This document shows positions 25,551-34,355 of a stretch of 64,000 bases of DNA, in pieces. The notes beneath the pieces were generated by a model. The model worked only from the letters and a program-made list of their open reading frames with translations, made no database searches and had not been told where the DNA came from. How positions within the stretch are numbered: position 1 is the first letter of the stretch; the number at the start of each line of letters is the position of its first letter. The position numbers and the translations under genes were made by a program. Origin of the DNA: an uncultured Clostridia bacterium (GTDB taxonomy: Bacteria > Bacillota > Clostridia > Christensenellales > Borkfalkiaceae); assembly GCA_934247935.1 (NCBI GenBank), contig CAKQKE010000003.1, positions 124,001 through 188,000 of the forward strand, written 5' to 3'.

Positions 25551-28500
25551 TTAATCTCTTCTTTTACGTCTTATAGCGAACGCCGCACCGATAACAACAA
25601 AAATCGACATTGCCGTTTGAGCGTCAACTCCGCCGAAGCAACCCTTTTTAGTAGTCATTTCCGAACCGGAGGACGAACCGGAATCTGTATCGCTTACAGA
25701 ACCACTGTCCGGCGTTTGGTCGCTACCGCTACTTGAATCGCTGCCGCTGTCCGGTGTTTCTATCTTTTCATAGACGGCGGTAAATACCGTATCGTCTTCC
25801 ACCTTAACCGTAGCGGTAGGTGCATAGGTGTTTTTACCGTCGCTCCAACCAATCATCAAATATCCGTCTTTTTGCGTGACGTATTCGGCGAGATTGACCG
25901 TTTCTCCGCTCTTTTTGGTAAATTCCGCAATAGTGTTTCCGTCGGCAATTACTTTTACCGAAACTTCCTTTTCCCAAAGTGCGTATAAAGTCAAATCGCT
26001 TGCGGCGTTTCCGTCGAATTTTTCGATTGCGGTTTTATATTCCGCATCGGTAAACCAACCGCCGAATTTCCAGCCGTCTTTAGTCGGCGCGGGAAGCGTA
26101 ACTTCCTGTGCGTCGTAATTATAAGTCGAAGGGATCTCGCTTGTCAGACTACCGCCGTTTAACTCAACTGTAATTCTCCACGTTTTTTCGTGATTTAAAA
26201 GCCATGTGAGTAAATCTGCGTCTTCAAAACCCGCTTGCCACGAGAAGTGACCGATGAGCGCAACTTCGTAATATTCCGCTTCTCTGCCTTCGTTTTTAGC
26301 CGTTTGAACGAAATTGTACAATGTGTCGTTGTTTACTGTTGTGTCGGTTTCGCTGTGGTATGCGCGCACCGCCGTAGTTGCAAACAATTCACCGTTAGTA
26401 TCGTCCGCGCCGCCCGAGCAATTGACTATTGCCGCAAATAAACCCGGCTCTCTTGCGGCGAGATCCATTATACCGAAACCGCCCATCGAAAGTCCCGCGC
26501 CGTAAACGTGCGCACGGTCTATAGAGTAATTTGCAAGTATTTCTTTATTCAAAAGCGATTGCAAAAGTTGCATAGGAACAGACGCTTCGGTCGTTGCGAA
26601 ATCGTACTTTCCGGGTGTCCAATCGCGCTCTACCCAACGCATATCCGCGGGACATTGAGGAGCCACCACGATAAATTCGTCGGCATATTTGCTTGTGATT
26701 ATGCGTTTCATCATGAGTTCGGTTCCCATAATGCCGCCTGTCGCGACCTGAGAGGAATTGTCGTTTCCTCTTTCGCCCGCGCCGTGCATAAATACCAATA
26801 ATTTATATTTACGCGACGCGTCGTAATTTTCGGGGAGGTATAATCTGTAAGGTAAATTTGCCGATGAAATTTCGCTGTTTGAATAAGTTTTCGCTTGCAT
26901 TTTGTCGGTAAGTTGCAATTCTCTCGCCCAAACGACTTCTTCACCCTTTGCAAAAGTCAACATCATGTTGTTTGCGGAATGAACAAAACGTTTTACGTCG
27001 CCGTCTTGTTTCGACTGCAAAGTAAGTTCGTGTTCTTTCAAGTCTTCAGCATAACCCACGTATACACTGTCGGCGATGTAGTCCACGCCGTCGACGCTGT
27101 AAATAAGCCACATATAAGAAGCCTTGAAAGCACCTTGAGGATTAATGCTGAACGTCGCGTATTCGCCTTGCAAATCAAAGTTTTCGAGATTGAATACGCT
27201 GTCTCCGTAATATCCGAGTCCTGAAGGCAATTTCCATTCACCGTAGGACGTATCGCCAGATTTTACGGTAGCCGCTTGTTCGCCTTCCCAAAGGCTTGTT
27301 CTGCGGACAAGACGGAAATTCGTAGCGTTTTGGGGTTGCGGTAAAGCAAATTTTACCGTAAATTCTTTATCCCATACCGCCAAAGACGAGAACGTATCCG
27401 TTCCGCTCCAGTCGCTGCGGAATACCGCGTCCTGAATGTTTCCGTCGTAATTTACCGCTTTAATATCGTAATACTCGGTAGTGCCGCCGTCGTTTAAAAG
27501 CGCGATTTTGCCGCCTGCATTGTATTTATCGTATGTCGTAAACACACGATAACCATTGATTGAAAGTTGAATAAACGAACCGCTGCAAATTACTTTTACC
27601 CTATAATCGGCAGCATAATCAAAATATGTGTCGTACTCGGAAACGGCGGTATATTCTCCATTGTCGAGATAACCCACGCTGCAGTAAAGCGCGCCGATGT
27701 CCTGACGATAATACAATCCTATCAACGTGCCGCTGTAACCTTTAGTGCCGATGCTTGCGTGAAGTAATATACCGTGTTTTGTCTTGTCTTTAAGCATATC
27801 GCTTGCGTTTACTACCGCCTGAACGGCATAACTATCGGTACCGAGGTCGGTCATTACTCCCCAGACGTTGTTCGCGTCGGCGATATATTTGCCGTTGTCG
27901 GCATTGAGTTGTCCGTATAAAGTCAATAAATTGCTTTGTTGAGGCATTTTATCGATGGGCAACGTTACTTTTTCGGGATAACCCGCGTACGCCGTGGTTA
28001 CGACGTGTAAAGTTACGCTTTTAATTTCTTCTTCGCTGTCAAGCGGAGTCAAAACCAACGTTATATCTTCTTCGGCAGAAACCGTAGGAATAGTATATTC
28101 GCTGCCATCGTAAGTGTTTTCGCCGATTTTATAACTCCACGTACCATCGATATCCGTCGTAACGTATTCGCTTAAATCAACCGTCTGACCGCCGCCCACA
28201 GAATAAAGCACGGGGTCGCCGTTTTTTACAAACTGCTTGTTACAAACAGTGGAATATTCTATTTCACAAGTAATTGTGTCGAAATAAATTGATCCGCTAT
28301 AATCGTTTGCACTGCCGTCGGGCATACATTTTACGGTAATAGTGCCGTTTTTGGTCCTGGGAGATAAAGTCAAAGTTTCTTTATCTTCTCCGCCATCAAC
28401 CGAGAAAAGCATTTTATAACCCGTGTGATAATTGTTGAAATTTATATAATCTGAAACATTGAATGTTTTTGCACCCTCGTCGGAAGCAAAAGTATATTCG

Positions 28501-29792
28501 ATTTTATTTCCTTTTGCCGACATAACGGGCATTTTTACCATAGAAAACTCTTGACCTTTAAAGTGAGAAGTGATTACTCCGTTGTTTTGGCAAACGAATT
28601 GATAACCTTTTTCTCCGCCTTCTGTCGGATCAAACGCAAAATCGTGCGCCGTCGTATCGAAAGCATAAGCCAAATCCATATAATCGGCTACTCTTTCTAC
28701 TCCGTTTGAATCGGTGTAAAGCAACCAATATTCCGCTGCGGAATACCAACCGGCAATTTCCTTTTTAATCAAAAAGCCTACTTTTGCGCCGCCCTCTACT
28801 CCGTCGAAAGCGGATGCGGGAATTTCGACGCTGTTTATACCGAATAAAGAGTTGCCGTGCGAGCAATTATTTGCCGCGTCACCCCAGACAATAGGATCAC
28901 CCGTCCAAGTGTCGGTAAGGCCCAACGTAGCCGTTTTGTCGATATAGACGTTTACGCTTTGTCCGCCGTCGGAAACCTTACTGCGACGAACCAATCTATA
29001 GCCTTTTATTCCTTCTGAATTTTCGGGAAGTTGCATACGGAAAGTGTGGTTTTTACCCGCAGCATTCCAATAATACATATCTCCCGCGATGTTGCTGCCG
29101 CTCCAGTTAGCGCGCACCAATTTGGACGCTATGTCGTAGTCTTCGGGCAATTCTTCAACGACAAAGTCAGAGTAAGTTCCGCTTATTCCGTCCGAATAAA
29201 TGGAAATCGCACCCGTTTTTTCATAAGGAAGCGGGGCGTTCTGGAAAAGCCAACCGTTGATGAGCACGTTTATATGACTGTCCTTAACATACACGTCTAT
29301 CATATTTTCGTTTAAGCCTGCGCCGCCCCAACCGCTGTGTACTCCGTAAAGCATCGTGTATGCGCCCCCGACGTAATAGCCGGTAGAAGCCCAAAGATCG
29401 TTGCCCCAATTATAAAAGCCCATATAATAGCCGCTGATTTTTCCGCTATCAATAGAACTGTGCAAAAGCACGCCGGAATTTCCCCACCACGGCTCTGACA
29501 CCGCTGTGTCTACATACTTGAATTTGTACTGTAAATGGAAATTTTCATAAGTAGCGATTGTACTTAAAATCAACTTATTATCGCCCGCATCAGTCGTTTT
29601 GTCTACGGTAACAACGTTGCCGCCGGAAATAGTCTGACCGTTATTGCTCGTCCAGGTTTGCTCGTCGAAAGTCAAACCTTGCGCCCGGGCTTTTATTCCC
29701 GATTTTTCGGTAAAACTAAAAGCAAAAGCCGTTACAGACAATACAAACAGTGCGCTCAGCGCAACCGTAAGTAATTTTTTTGCAAGTTTCAT
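25551..29792 (-). CDS. Large secreted multidomain esterase with C-terminal KKGC anchor
   Basis: 1413 residues from the ATG at 29792 (AAAGGAGAGG site). Signal peptide residues 1-38. Two laminin-G/DUF1080-like lectin domains (about 40-220 and 610-790) share GVLLHSS/GILLHAS and INGW/INGY motifs; each is followed by a second beta domain with the shared GYRLVRRS/NFRLVRRT motif. The catalytic part (about 960-1190) is an alpha/beta-hydrolase of the PHB-depolymerase/carboxylesterase type: oxyanion region LLVFMHGAGERG, nucleophile GLSMGG near residue 1100, catalytic His in IGHFSW near residue 1183. Two InlB-type repeats follow (DGWKFGGWFTD; DGYLMIGWSDG), then a Ser/Gly/Asp linker, and KKGCFGG, a hydrophobic segment and RRKRRD. 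It probably deacylates a polysaccharide at the cell surface. Last gene of the ARH operon. Confidence 0.88.
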   Translation of the reverse strand: MKLAKKLLTVALSALFVLSVTAFAFSFTEKSGIKARAQGLTFDEQTWTSNNGQTISGGNVVTVDKTTDAGDNKLILSTIATYENFHLQYKFKYVDTAVSEPWWGNSGVLLHSSIDSGKISGYYMGFYNWGNDLWASTGYYVGGAYTMLYGVHSGWGGAGLNENMIDVYVKDSHINVLINGWLFQNAPLPYEKTGAISIYSDGISGTYSDFVVEELPEDYDIASKLVRANWSGSNIAGDMYYWNAAGKNHTFRMQLPENSEGIKGYRLVRRSKVSDGGQSVNVYIDKTATLGLTDTWTGDPIVWGDAANNCSHGNSLFGINSVEIPASAFDGVEGGAKVGFLIKKEIAGWYSAAEYWLLYTDSNGVERVADYMDLAYAFDTTAHDFAFDPTEGGEKGYQFVCQNNGVITSHFKGQEFSMVKMPVMSAKGNKIEYTFASDEGAKTFNVSDYINFNNYHTGYKMLFSVDGGEDKETLTLSPRTKNGTITVKCMPDGSANDYSGSIYFDTITCEIEYSTVCNKQFVKNGDPVLYSVGGGQTVDLSEYVTTDIDGTWSYKIGENTYDGSEYTIPTVSAEEDITLVLTPLDSEEEIKSVTLHVVTTAYAGYPEKVTLPIDKMPQQSNLLTLYGQLNADNGKYIADANNVWGVMTDLGTDSYAVQAVVNASDMLKDKTKHGILLHASIGTKGYSGTLIGLYYRQDIGALYCSVGYLDNGEYTAVSEYDTYFDYAADYRVKVICSGSFIQLSINGYRVFTTYDKYNAGGKIALLNDGGTTEYYDIKAVNYDGNIQDAVFRSDWSGTDTFSSLAVWDKEFTVKFALPQPQNATNFRLVRRTSLWEGEQAATVKSGDTSYGEWKLPSGLGYYGDSVFNLENFDLQGEYATFSINPQGAFKASYMWLIYSVDGVDYIADSVYVGYAEDLKEHELTLQSKQDGDVKRFVHSANNMMLTFAKGEEVVWARELQLTDKMQAKTYSNSEISSANLPYRLYLPENYDASRKYKLLVFMHGAGERGNDNSSQVATGGIMGTELMMKRIITSKYADEFIVVAPQCPADMRWVERDWTPGKYDFATTEASVPMQLLQSLLNKEILANYSIDRAHVYGAGLSMGGFGIMDLAAREPGLFAAIVNCSGGADDTNGELFATTAVRAYHSETDTTVNNDTLYNFVQTAKNEGREAEYYEVALIGHFSWQAGFEDADLLTWLLNHEKTWRITVELNGGSLTSEIPSTYNYDAQEVTLPAPTKDGWKFGGWFTDAEYKTAIEKFDGNAASDLTLYALWEKEVSVKVIADGNTIAEFTKKSGETVNLAEYVTQKDGYLMIGWSDGKNTYAPTATVKVEDDTVFTAVYEKIETPDSGSDSSSGSDQTPDSGSVSDTDSGSSSGSEMTTKKGCFGGVDAQTAMSIFVVIGAAFAIRRKRRD

Positions 29793-29817
29793 TTTCCTCT
29801 CCTTTGAATCGTGATTT

Positions 29818-31020
29818 TTATTTTTCGATTCTCTTTTTATTATCATTGCGTAAAAACGCAATCATTGCCGTTGTCACACATATAAAAGCAAGCGCAATTG
29901 CAGCCGAAACGCCGCTTACCGATGATTTGCAGCCTCCTTTTTTACCCGGCTTGTCGGGATTTTGAGGTTGAGCGTTTTCGTAAATCGTCGCTTTGCGATA
30001 ATTATATCCCTCCGAAAGAGTCAACGCGTTTGCATTGGAATAAACCTCTATCTGAGACACCGAAACGAAATTGCTTGTGCCTCCCGTCATACCTATAAGA
30101 CGAATTGCATCGCCCGTTATAGTATCAAAAACGAAAGTGTAAACTTCGCAACTTTGACCGAAATCTTCGCGCACGTCGGAAGAGGGATAACCTGTGGATT
30201 TTTGAAGTTCTACGTCTTTCCACGTTCCGTTTTTGCGAACTTGGACTTTAACGTCTCCGTCCGAAAACCAGCCGCCGTCAACCCATGTGTCGCCCTCTTG
30301 GAAAACGAGTTTGGAGAAAGGTATTTCTTCTTTAAACGCATAGCCCATATAGAAATAACCTCTGCCGCTGCCGTTAAACGAGTCGTATTGCGCCGGTCCT
30401 GCTCCCGAAGTGCCTACGGGGTAAAATTTTTCGTTGCGGATTACGTTTAAATCTTTGTTTCCGCCGCCTGTGGGATTAGGTACGGAACAAATTATGTCGC
30501 CGATTAAAGCGAGATTGTAATTTTCGACGTAAGCGTCTTTTGATACGTTTACCTTTATCGCGTCTACCGAGTGCCATTTACCCTCGTCCAAAGACGTGAT
30601 TTTAATCGTGTGCCAACCGAAAGTAAGCCCGCCGAAAGTAGCCGCCACCGCTTTATACTCTTCGTTTTCGGAGTAAAGCGAAACTTCGCCTTTGTCAATA
30701 TCGTCTATTTTTACGCCGAGTCTGCCGCCGTCGGGCACAAGACTCGAGATTATTTGTACCGAGTCGCCTTTAAAGCGATATTCGCCCGTGCCGCCCGCCG
30801 AGTAAGTGCCATACTCCCAATTTTTGCTTGCCTTGTCGCTTTCGATAAGTCCGAAACCCGTCCACGTCCAGCCTTCCGCATCGCTTTCGACCGTGCGGTA
30901 ATAATTTTGCTTCGGGGTCATATCCATTGCGAATGCCGAAACCGAACTGAACGAAACCGCCGCTATCGACATCGCTATAGTCATTATAATCAACAATTTA
31001 TTAAATATATTTCTCTTCAT
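29818..31020 (-). CDS. Secreted carbohydrate-binding-type protein with C-terminal KKGGC anchor
   Basis: 400 residues. The ATG at 31020 has GGAG ten bases upstream; an ATG at 31026, overlapping the upstream stop codon, is possible. Signal peptide to about residue 32 (SSVSAFA). Residues about 35-165 and 195-345 form two beta-sandwich domains that match the C-terminal module of the secreted ARH protein: LDEGKWHSVDAIKV versus LEQGKWHAIDGIRV, GGWFSDGDVKVQV versus GGWFENGEVRVEV. No catalytic domain is present. It ends KPGKKGGCKSSVSG, a hydrophobic helix and NDNKKRIEK, like the esterase downstream. It may hold substrate, or the ARH enzyme, at the surface. Confidence 0.82.
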   Translation of the reverse strand: MKRNIFNKLLIIMTIAMSIAAVSFSSVSAFAMDMTPKQNYYRTVESDAEGWTWTGFGLIESDKASKNWEYGTYSAGGTGEYRFKGDSVQIISSLVPDGGRLGVKIDDIDKGEVSLYSENEEYKAVAATFGGLTFGWHTIKITSLDEGKWHSVDAIKVNVSKDAYVENYNLALIGDIICSVPNPTGGGNKDLNVIRNEKFYPVGTSGAGPAQYDSFNGSGRGYFYMGYAFKEEIPFSKLVFQEGDTWVDGGWFSDGDVKVQVRKNGTWKDVELQKSTGYPSSDVREDFGQSCEVYTFVFDTITGDAIRLIGMTGGTSNFVSVSQIEVYSNANALTLSEGYNYRKATIYENAQPQNPDKPGKKGGCKSSVSGVSAAIALAFICVTTAMIAFLRNDNKKRIEK

Positions 31021-31025
31021 AATCA

Positions 31026-33116
31026 TTACGCTCCGTATACTTCAAGTTCGCCGCAAGAAATAATTTTACAAGTTCCGCCGGGTGTGCCGATAAGTCTTAT
31101 TCCGTCGGCTTCTACCGCATTAAACATAAACGTGTAAGTTCTGCCGCCCGAAACCGATTGAGGATTGCCCGGATAAACGGGTACTGCTTCGGTTTCGACT
31201 CTTGTCCAGACTCCGTCGATAAGCACTTCTACGCGCACTTCGCCGTTTTCAAACCAGCCGCCGTCCGTTCCCCAGTGTCCGCCTTCGTTAAACACTATTC
31301 TGCTTACTTTAAGAGTGCGGCTGAACGTGTAACCTACGTAATCTTCGTTATCTTTGGGGTAATTGACTCCGCTTGACTGTCTGCCTAAATAACTGTCGTA
31401 TTGTAAAGACGAATGGTCGCCGTCATTATAATATACACCGTCGCAAATTGTGCCGAGTCCGCCGCCGCCCGCGCCCGTGCCGAGCGCACTTATTACCGAA
31501 GCCACCGGCGTTGCCGCTTTTGTGCGGGCATAGTTTAATTTGTCATTCTGATAATACTCTTCTTCTGTGCAAGTCACGCGTATTCCGTCGATCGCATGCC
31601 ATTTGCCTTGCTCTAATGCAGTCAGACGCAAAGTGTGCGTTCCTTCGCCGAGACCCCTGAGTTTTAACAACGTTTGATTGTAGTTCATGGATAAAAATTT
31701 ACCCACGGTGCAAGTTTCTTCGCTGTTTAAACAAATGATTCCCTTATCTTCTCCGTCGAGCGTAACGGCAAAACTGCCGCCGTTTACCGAAGTCGTACCT
31801 ATTATTTCCACAACGTCGCCGTTAAACGCAACTTCCGCATACGCTCCTTTATTTACCGAACCGTAACCTTTGCCGCCGCTAAACGAAGAATTGCGGAACA
31901 AGGTCATACCGGAAACGTTCCAGCCTCCGTCGGCGCAAGATACCGACTTCATGTATCCGTCTTTATAGTTGTTGGGGGTAAATTCTTTATCATAGATTAT
32001 ATAATTGCTGCCGTTTTTCAAACCGCCCGCAGAAAGTATTACTTTTTCCGCCTGATCTGCTATTCTTTCGGCAATTTCGCCCACCGTACCGCTACGAAGT
32101 CCCGGGCGGTTGGTATTTAAATAATAATCGCCCGTTTGCGCTTTGAGATTTTGCGGGAGATTATCGTACCCTAAAGTCAAACCGAGTATCGTTGCCGCAG
32201 TTGCCGCGTTACAGTCGTTGTCATAACCCGCAAGCACACCCACTTTAACCGTTTTTTCATAGTCGCCTTGACCGTAGAAAAGAGCCATAACGGTCGCCGC
32301 AAAGTTTATTCTGCAATCCAGATTATAACCATTATAGTATTTTGAATGTATCGCCGAACGAGTCTTGCGCCAATCGTCGGGATTTTTTTCGTACAAGTCT
32401 TTAACCGTGTCGTAAATTTTTGCCGTAGTGCCGTTATTATCGAAACGCGAACGCACGTCTTCCATATTTTCGTAAACGCTGTCGAACGTAAACGCGTTCG
32501 AGCAAAGCATCGCATAAAACGCCGCATTTTCAAGAACTACTCCGTCGCCGACGGCAGCCATCCACCATTTTGTACGACCGTAAGCGTTTTGCGGCATGCC
32601 GGGCGTAACCATACCGAATACTTCGCACTCGATTTGAGCGTCGATTGCCTCTGGGGTTCTGTTAAATCCCGCTTTACCTGTTTCGGGCGGAACTTTGCCT
32701 TGCAGCATCAATTGACGAGCGTAATAGTTTCCTTCCCAGATATAATCCTGGAAGTGATAAATCCATTCCGTAACCATATCTTCATAAGTGATATCGTTTA
32801 CTCCGTACACCTCCATCATGTGCAAAAAGGTATACTCCATACTTGTGTCGTCGTCAGTCGTATACACGTCGCTTAACACCCACTTGAACGATTCATCAGT
32901 GCCCGGCGATGTGATATAATGAAATTCCGACGGCAAACCGGTAAAGTTTGCCCACAGGGCACCCATCCAGCCGCCTTTGATTTTGTCTACCATTTTCTCG
33001 CGCGAAATCGTTGCCGCCGTACTTGCATTTACGACCGTTTTTGTCGGTTTTACGACAACCGTTATGCCTAAACACAGCATAAGCGACAAAACGGTGCAAA
33101 TAATTTTCCTCTTCAT
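31026..33116 (-). CDS. Secreted ADP-ribosylglycohydrolase-fold protein with two beta modules
   Basis: 696 residues. Signal peptide 1-32 (LSLMLCLGITVVV). Residues about 40-365 are an ADP-ribosylglycohydrolase domain: IKGGWMGALWAN start, metal motif TTDDDTSMEY, and YDNDCNAATAATILGL, where the family's usual DTDT appears as DNDC. Residues about 390-530 and 545-696 are beta-sandwich modules related to sugar-binding/discoidin folds, paralogous to the neighbouring protein at 29818. There is no C-terminal anchor. It is co-transcribed with a cytoplasmic ARH-fold gene and a secreted esterase. The genetic setting suggests a glycoside or ribosyl substrate outside the cell rather than reversal of protein ADP-ribosylation. 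Confidence 0.88.
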   Translation of the reverse strand: MKRKIICTVLSLMLCLGITVVVKPTKTVVNASTAATISREKMVDKIKGGWMGALWANFTGLPSEFHYITSPGTDESFKWVLSDVYTTDDDTSMEYTFLHMMEVYGVNDITYEDMVTEWIYHFQDYIWEGNYYARQLMLQGKVPPETGKAGFNRTPEAIDAQIECEVFGMVTPGMPQNAYGRTKWWMAAVGDGVVLENAAFYAMLCSNAFTFDSVYENMEDVRSRFDNNGTTAKIYDTVKDLYEKNPDDWRKTRSAIHSKYYNGYNLDCRINFAATVMALFYGQGDYEKTVKVGVLAGYDNDCNAATAATILGLTLGYDNLPQNLKAQTGDYYLNTNRPGLRSGTVGEIAERIADQAEKVILSAGGLKNGSNYIIYDKEFTPNNYKDGYMKSVSCADGGWNVSGMTLFRNSSFSGGKGYGSVNKGAYAEVAFNGDVVEIIGTTSVNGGSFAVTLDGEDKGIICLNSEETCTVGKFLSMNYNQTLLKLRGLGEGTHTLRLTALEQGKWHAIDGIRVTCTEEEYYQNDKLNYARTKAATPVASVISALGTGAGGGGLGTICDGVYYNDGDHSSLQYDSYLGRQSSGVNYPKDNEDYVGYTFSRTLKVSRIVFNEGGHWGTDGGWFENGEVRVEVLIDGVWTRVETEAVPVYPGNPQSVSGGRTYTFMFNAVEADGIRLIGTPGGTCKIISCGELEVYGA

Positions 33117-33186
33117 AATTTACCTCCCGATAATTTTTTTATAAATTTAATTTTATTTTTCTCTGCTAAATATATTTCCACAAAAG

Positions 33187-34293
33187 TTACTTTGAAAACT
33201 GTTCGTGTAATTTTACAAAGTCGTCGATTACGTCCGTCAACTTTAAGTTTTCATAACCTTTTAAATACGTGCGCACTTTATTGTTGAAAGGTTTGTACCA
33301 ACGTTCGGGTATTCCGTCTATGCCGACGGACGCGCCGACGATGCTGCCCACCGTTGCGGCGTTGCAGTCGTTGTCCATGCCCATTGCTACGCTTTGAGAT
33401 ATAGTTTTAGTATAATCCCCTTTGCCTAAAATTATAGCGAACACCACGGCGCACATATTATTCTGCACGTGTACGCAGTGCATGTCGGGGAATCTTTCGT
33501 CCAGAAGTTTTCTCGCGTGCGCATAATCGACGAGCGTGTCTTCATATGAAATCGCCCACTTTAAATCTTTATACAGCGCGCTGTCTTTGGGTATGCACTC
33601 CATTCCGATTTTTATCGCCTCGACGGGCGTCGTTATAAAACCCGCGGCAATAGCGGCGGATGCGAACATTTCGCCGTAAATACCGTTTTTTCTATGACTT
33701 AAATATGCGTCGCAAGCGCAAAGTTTTGCCGCCGCCTCGGGGTTACCCGCATAGACGTAACCGAAAGCGTCCGCACGGATTGCCGCGCCTATCCACTCTG
33801 TAAAATCGTTGCCTTCGGCTGCTTTCTCGGCGCAAATTCCGTTTTTTAAATTATTGAGCGCACACTCTTCTGCGGTACATGCATACGGCAGTATTTCGAG
33901 CCACAACTCACCCACGTCGTCAACCGTGTAATTTTTGCCGTAACGCTTTAACAAAATCATATTGAGTATGGTGTAAGTGATATCGTCGTCTACAGGTACT
34001 CCGTCGATATGTCCCAAAGTGAACGACGTGCGCTTGTCTACACCGTACTGTATTCCGTCGGGATTTTCCGCCTCGTGCCAATATTCCGTCGGCGGAAACG
34101 GCGTGCCGGTCTTTTTTGCGATTCCGCGCATTTTTTCTATAGGATAGTTTTCCACAAGCACTCCCAAAGTGCAACCCGCAAATCTACCCAAAAGTGCGCC
34201 CGTTAACCTGTTTTTATAATCGTCGGGCTTTTTCTTGATAGCGGGAAATACGCATTTATTGAATATTTCCTTTAAATATAAACTGCTTTCCAT
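33187..34293 (-). CDS. Cytoplasmic ADP-ribosylglycohydrolase-fold protein
   Basis: 368 residues, no signal peptide. The family blocks are LTGALLGRFAGCTLGVLVE, VDDDITYTILNM and MDNDCNAATVGSIVGA, again with DNDC at the metal site. It begins with about 30 residues of extra helix. Known family members (DraG, ARH3) remove ADP-ribose from proteins using two magnesium ions, but many gut homologues occur in sugar loci and are uncharacterised. It is the first gene of the operon and divergent from the AraC gene. The ribosome site is CGGAGGT. Confidence 0.9.
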   Translation of the reverse strand: MESSLYLKEIFNKCVFPAIKKKPDDYKNRLTGALLGRFAGCTLGVLVENYPIEKMRGIAKKTGTPFPPTEYWHEAENPDGIQYGVDKRTSFTLGHIDGVPVDDDITYTILNMILLKRYGKNYTVDDVGELWLEILPYACTAEECALNNLKNGICAEKAAEGNDFTEWIGAAIRADAFGYVYAGNPEAAAKLCACDAYLSHRKNGIYGEMFASAAIAAGFITTPVEAIKIGMECIPKDSALYKDLKWAISYEDTLVDYAHARKLLDERFPDMHCVHVQNNMCAVVFAIILGKGDYTKTISQSVAMGMDNDCNAATVGSIVGASVGIDGIPERWYKPFNNKVRTYLKGYENLKLTDVIDDFVKLHEQFSK

Positions 34294-34320
34294 GTTACCT
34301 CCGTTGTCTTAAACTTCAAC

Positions 34321-34349
34321 TTGACAACTTTACATTTTAATGATACAAT
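34321..34349 (+). promoter_or_regulatory. Promoter of the AraC gene
   Basis: TTGACA (34321-34326), spacer 17, TACAAT (34344-34349). The expected start point is at about 34356, which is the A of the start codon. Confidence 0.8.
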
Positions 34350-34355
34350 AAAATT

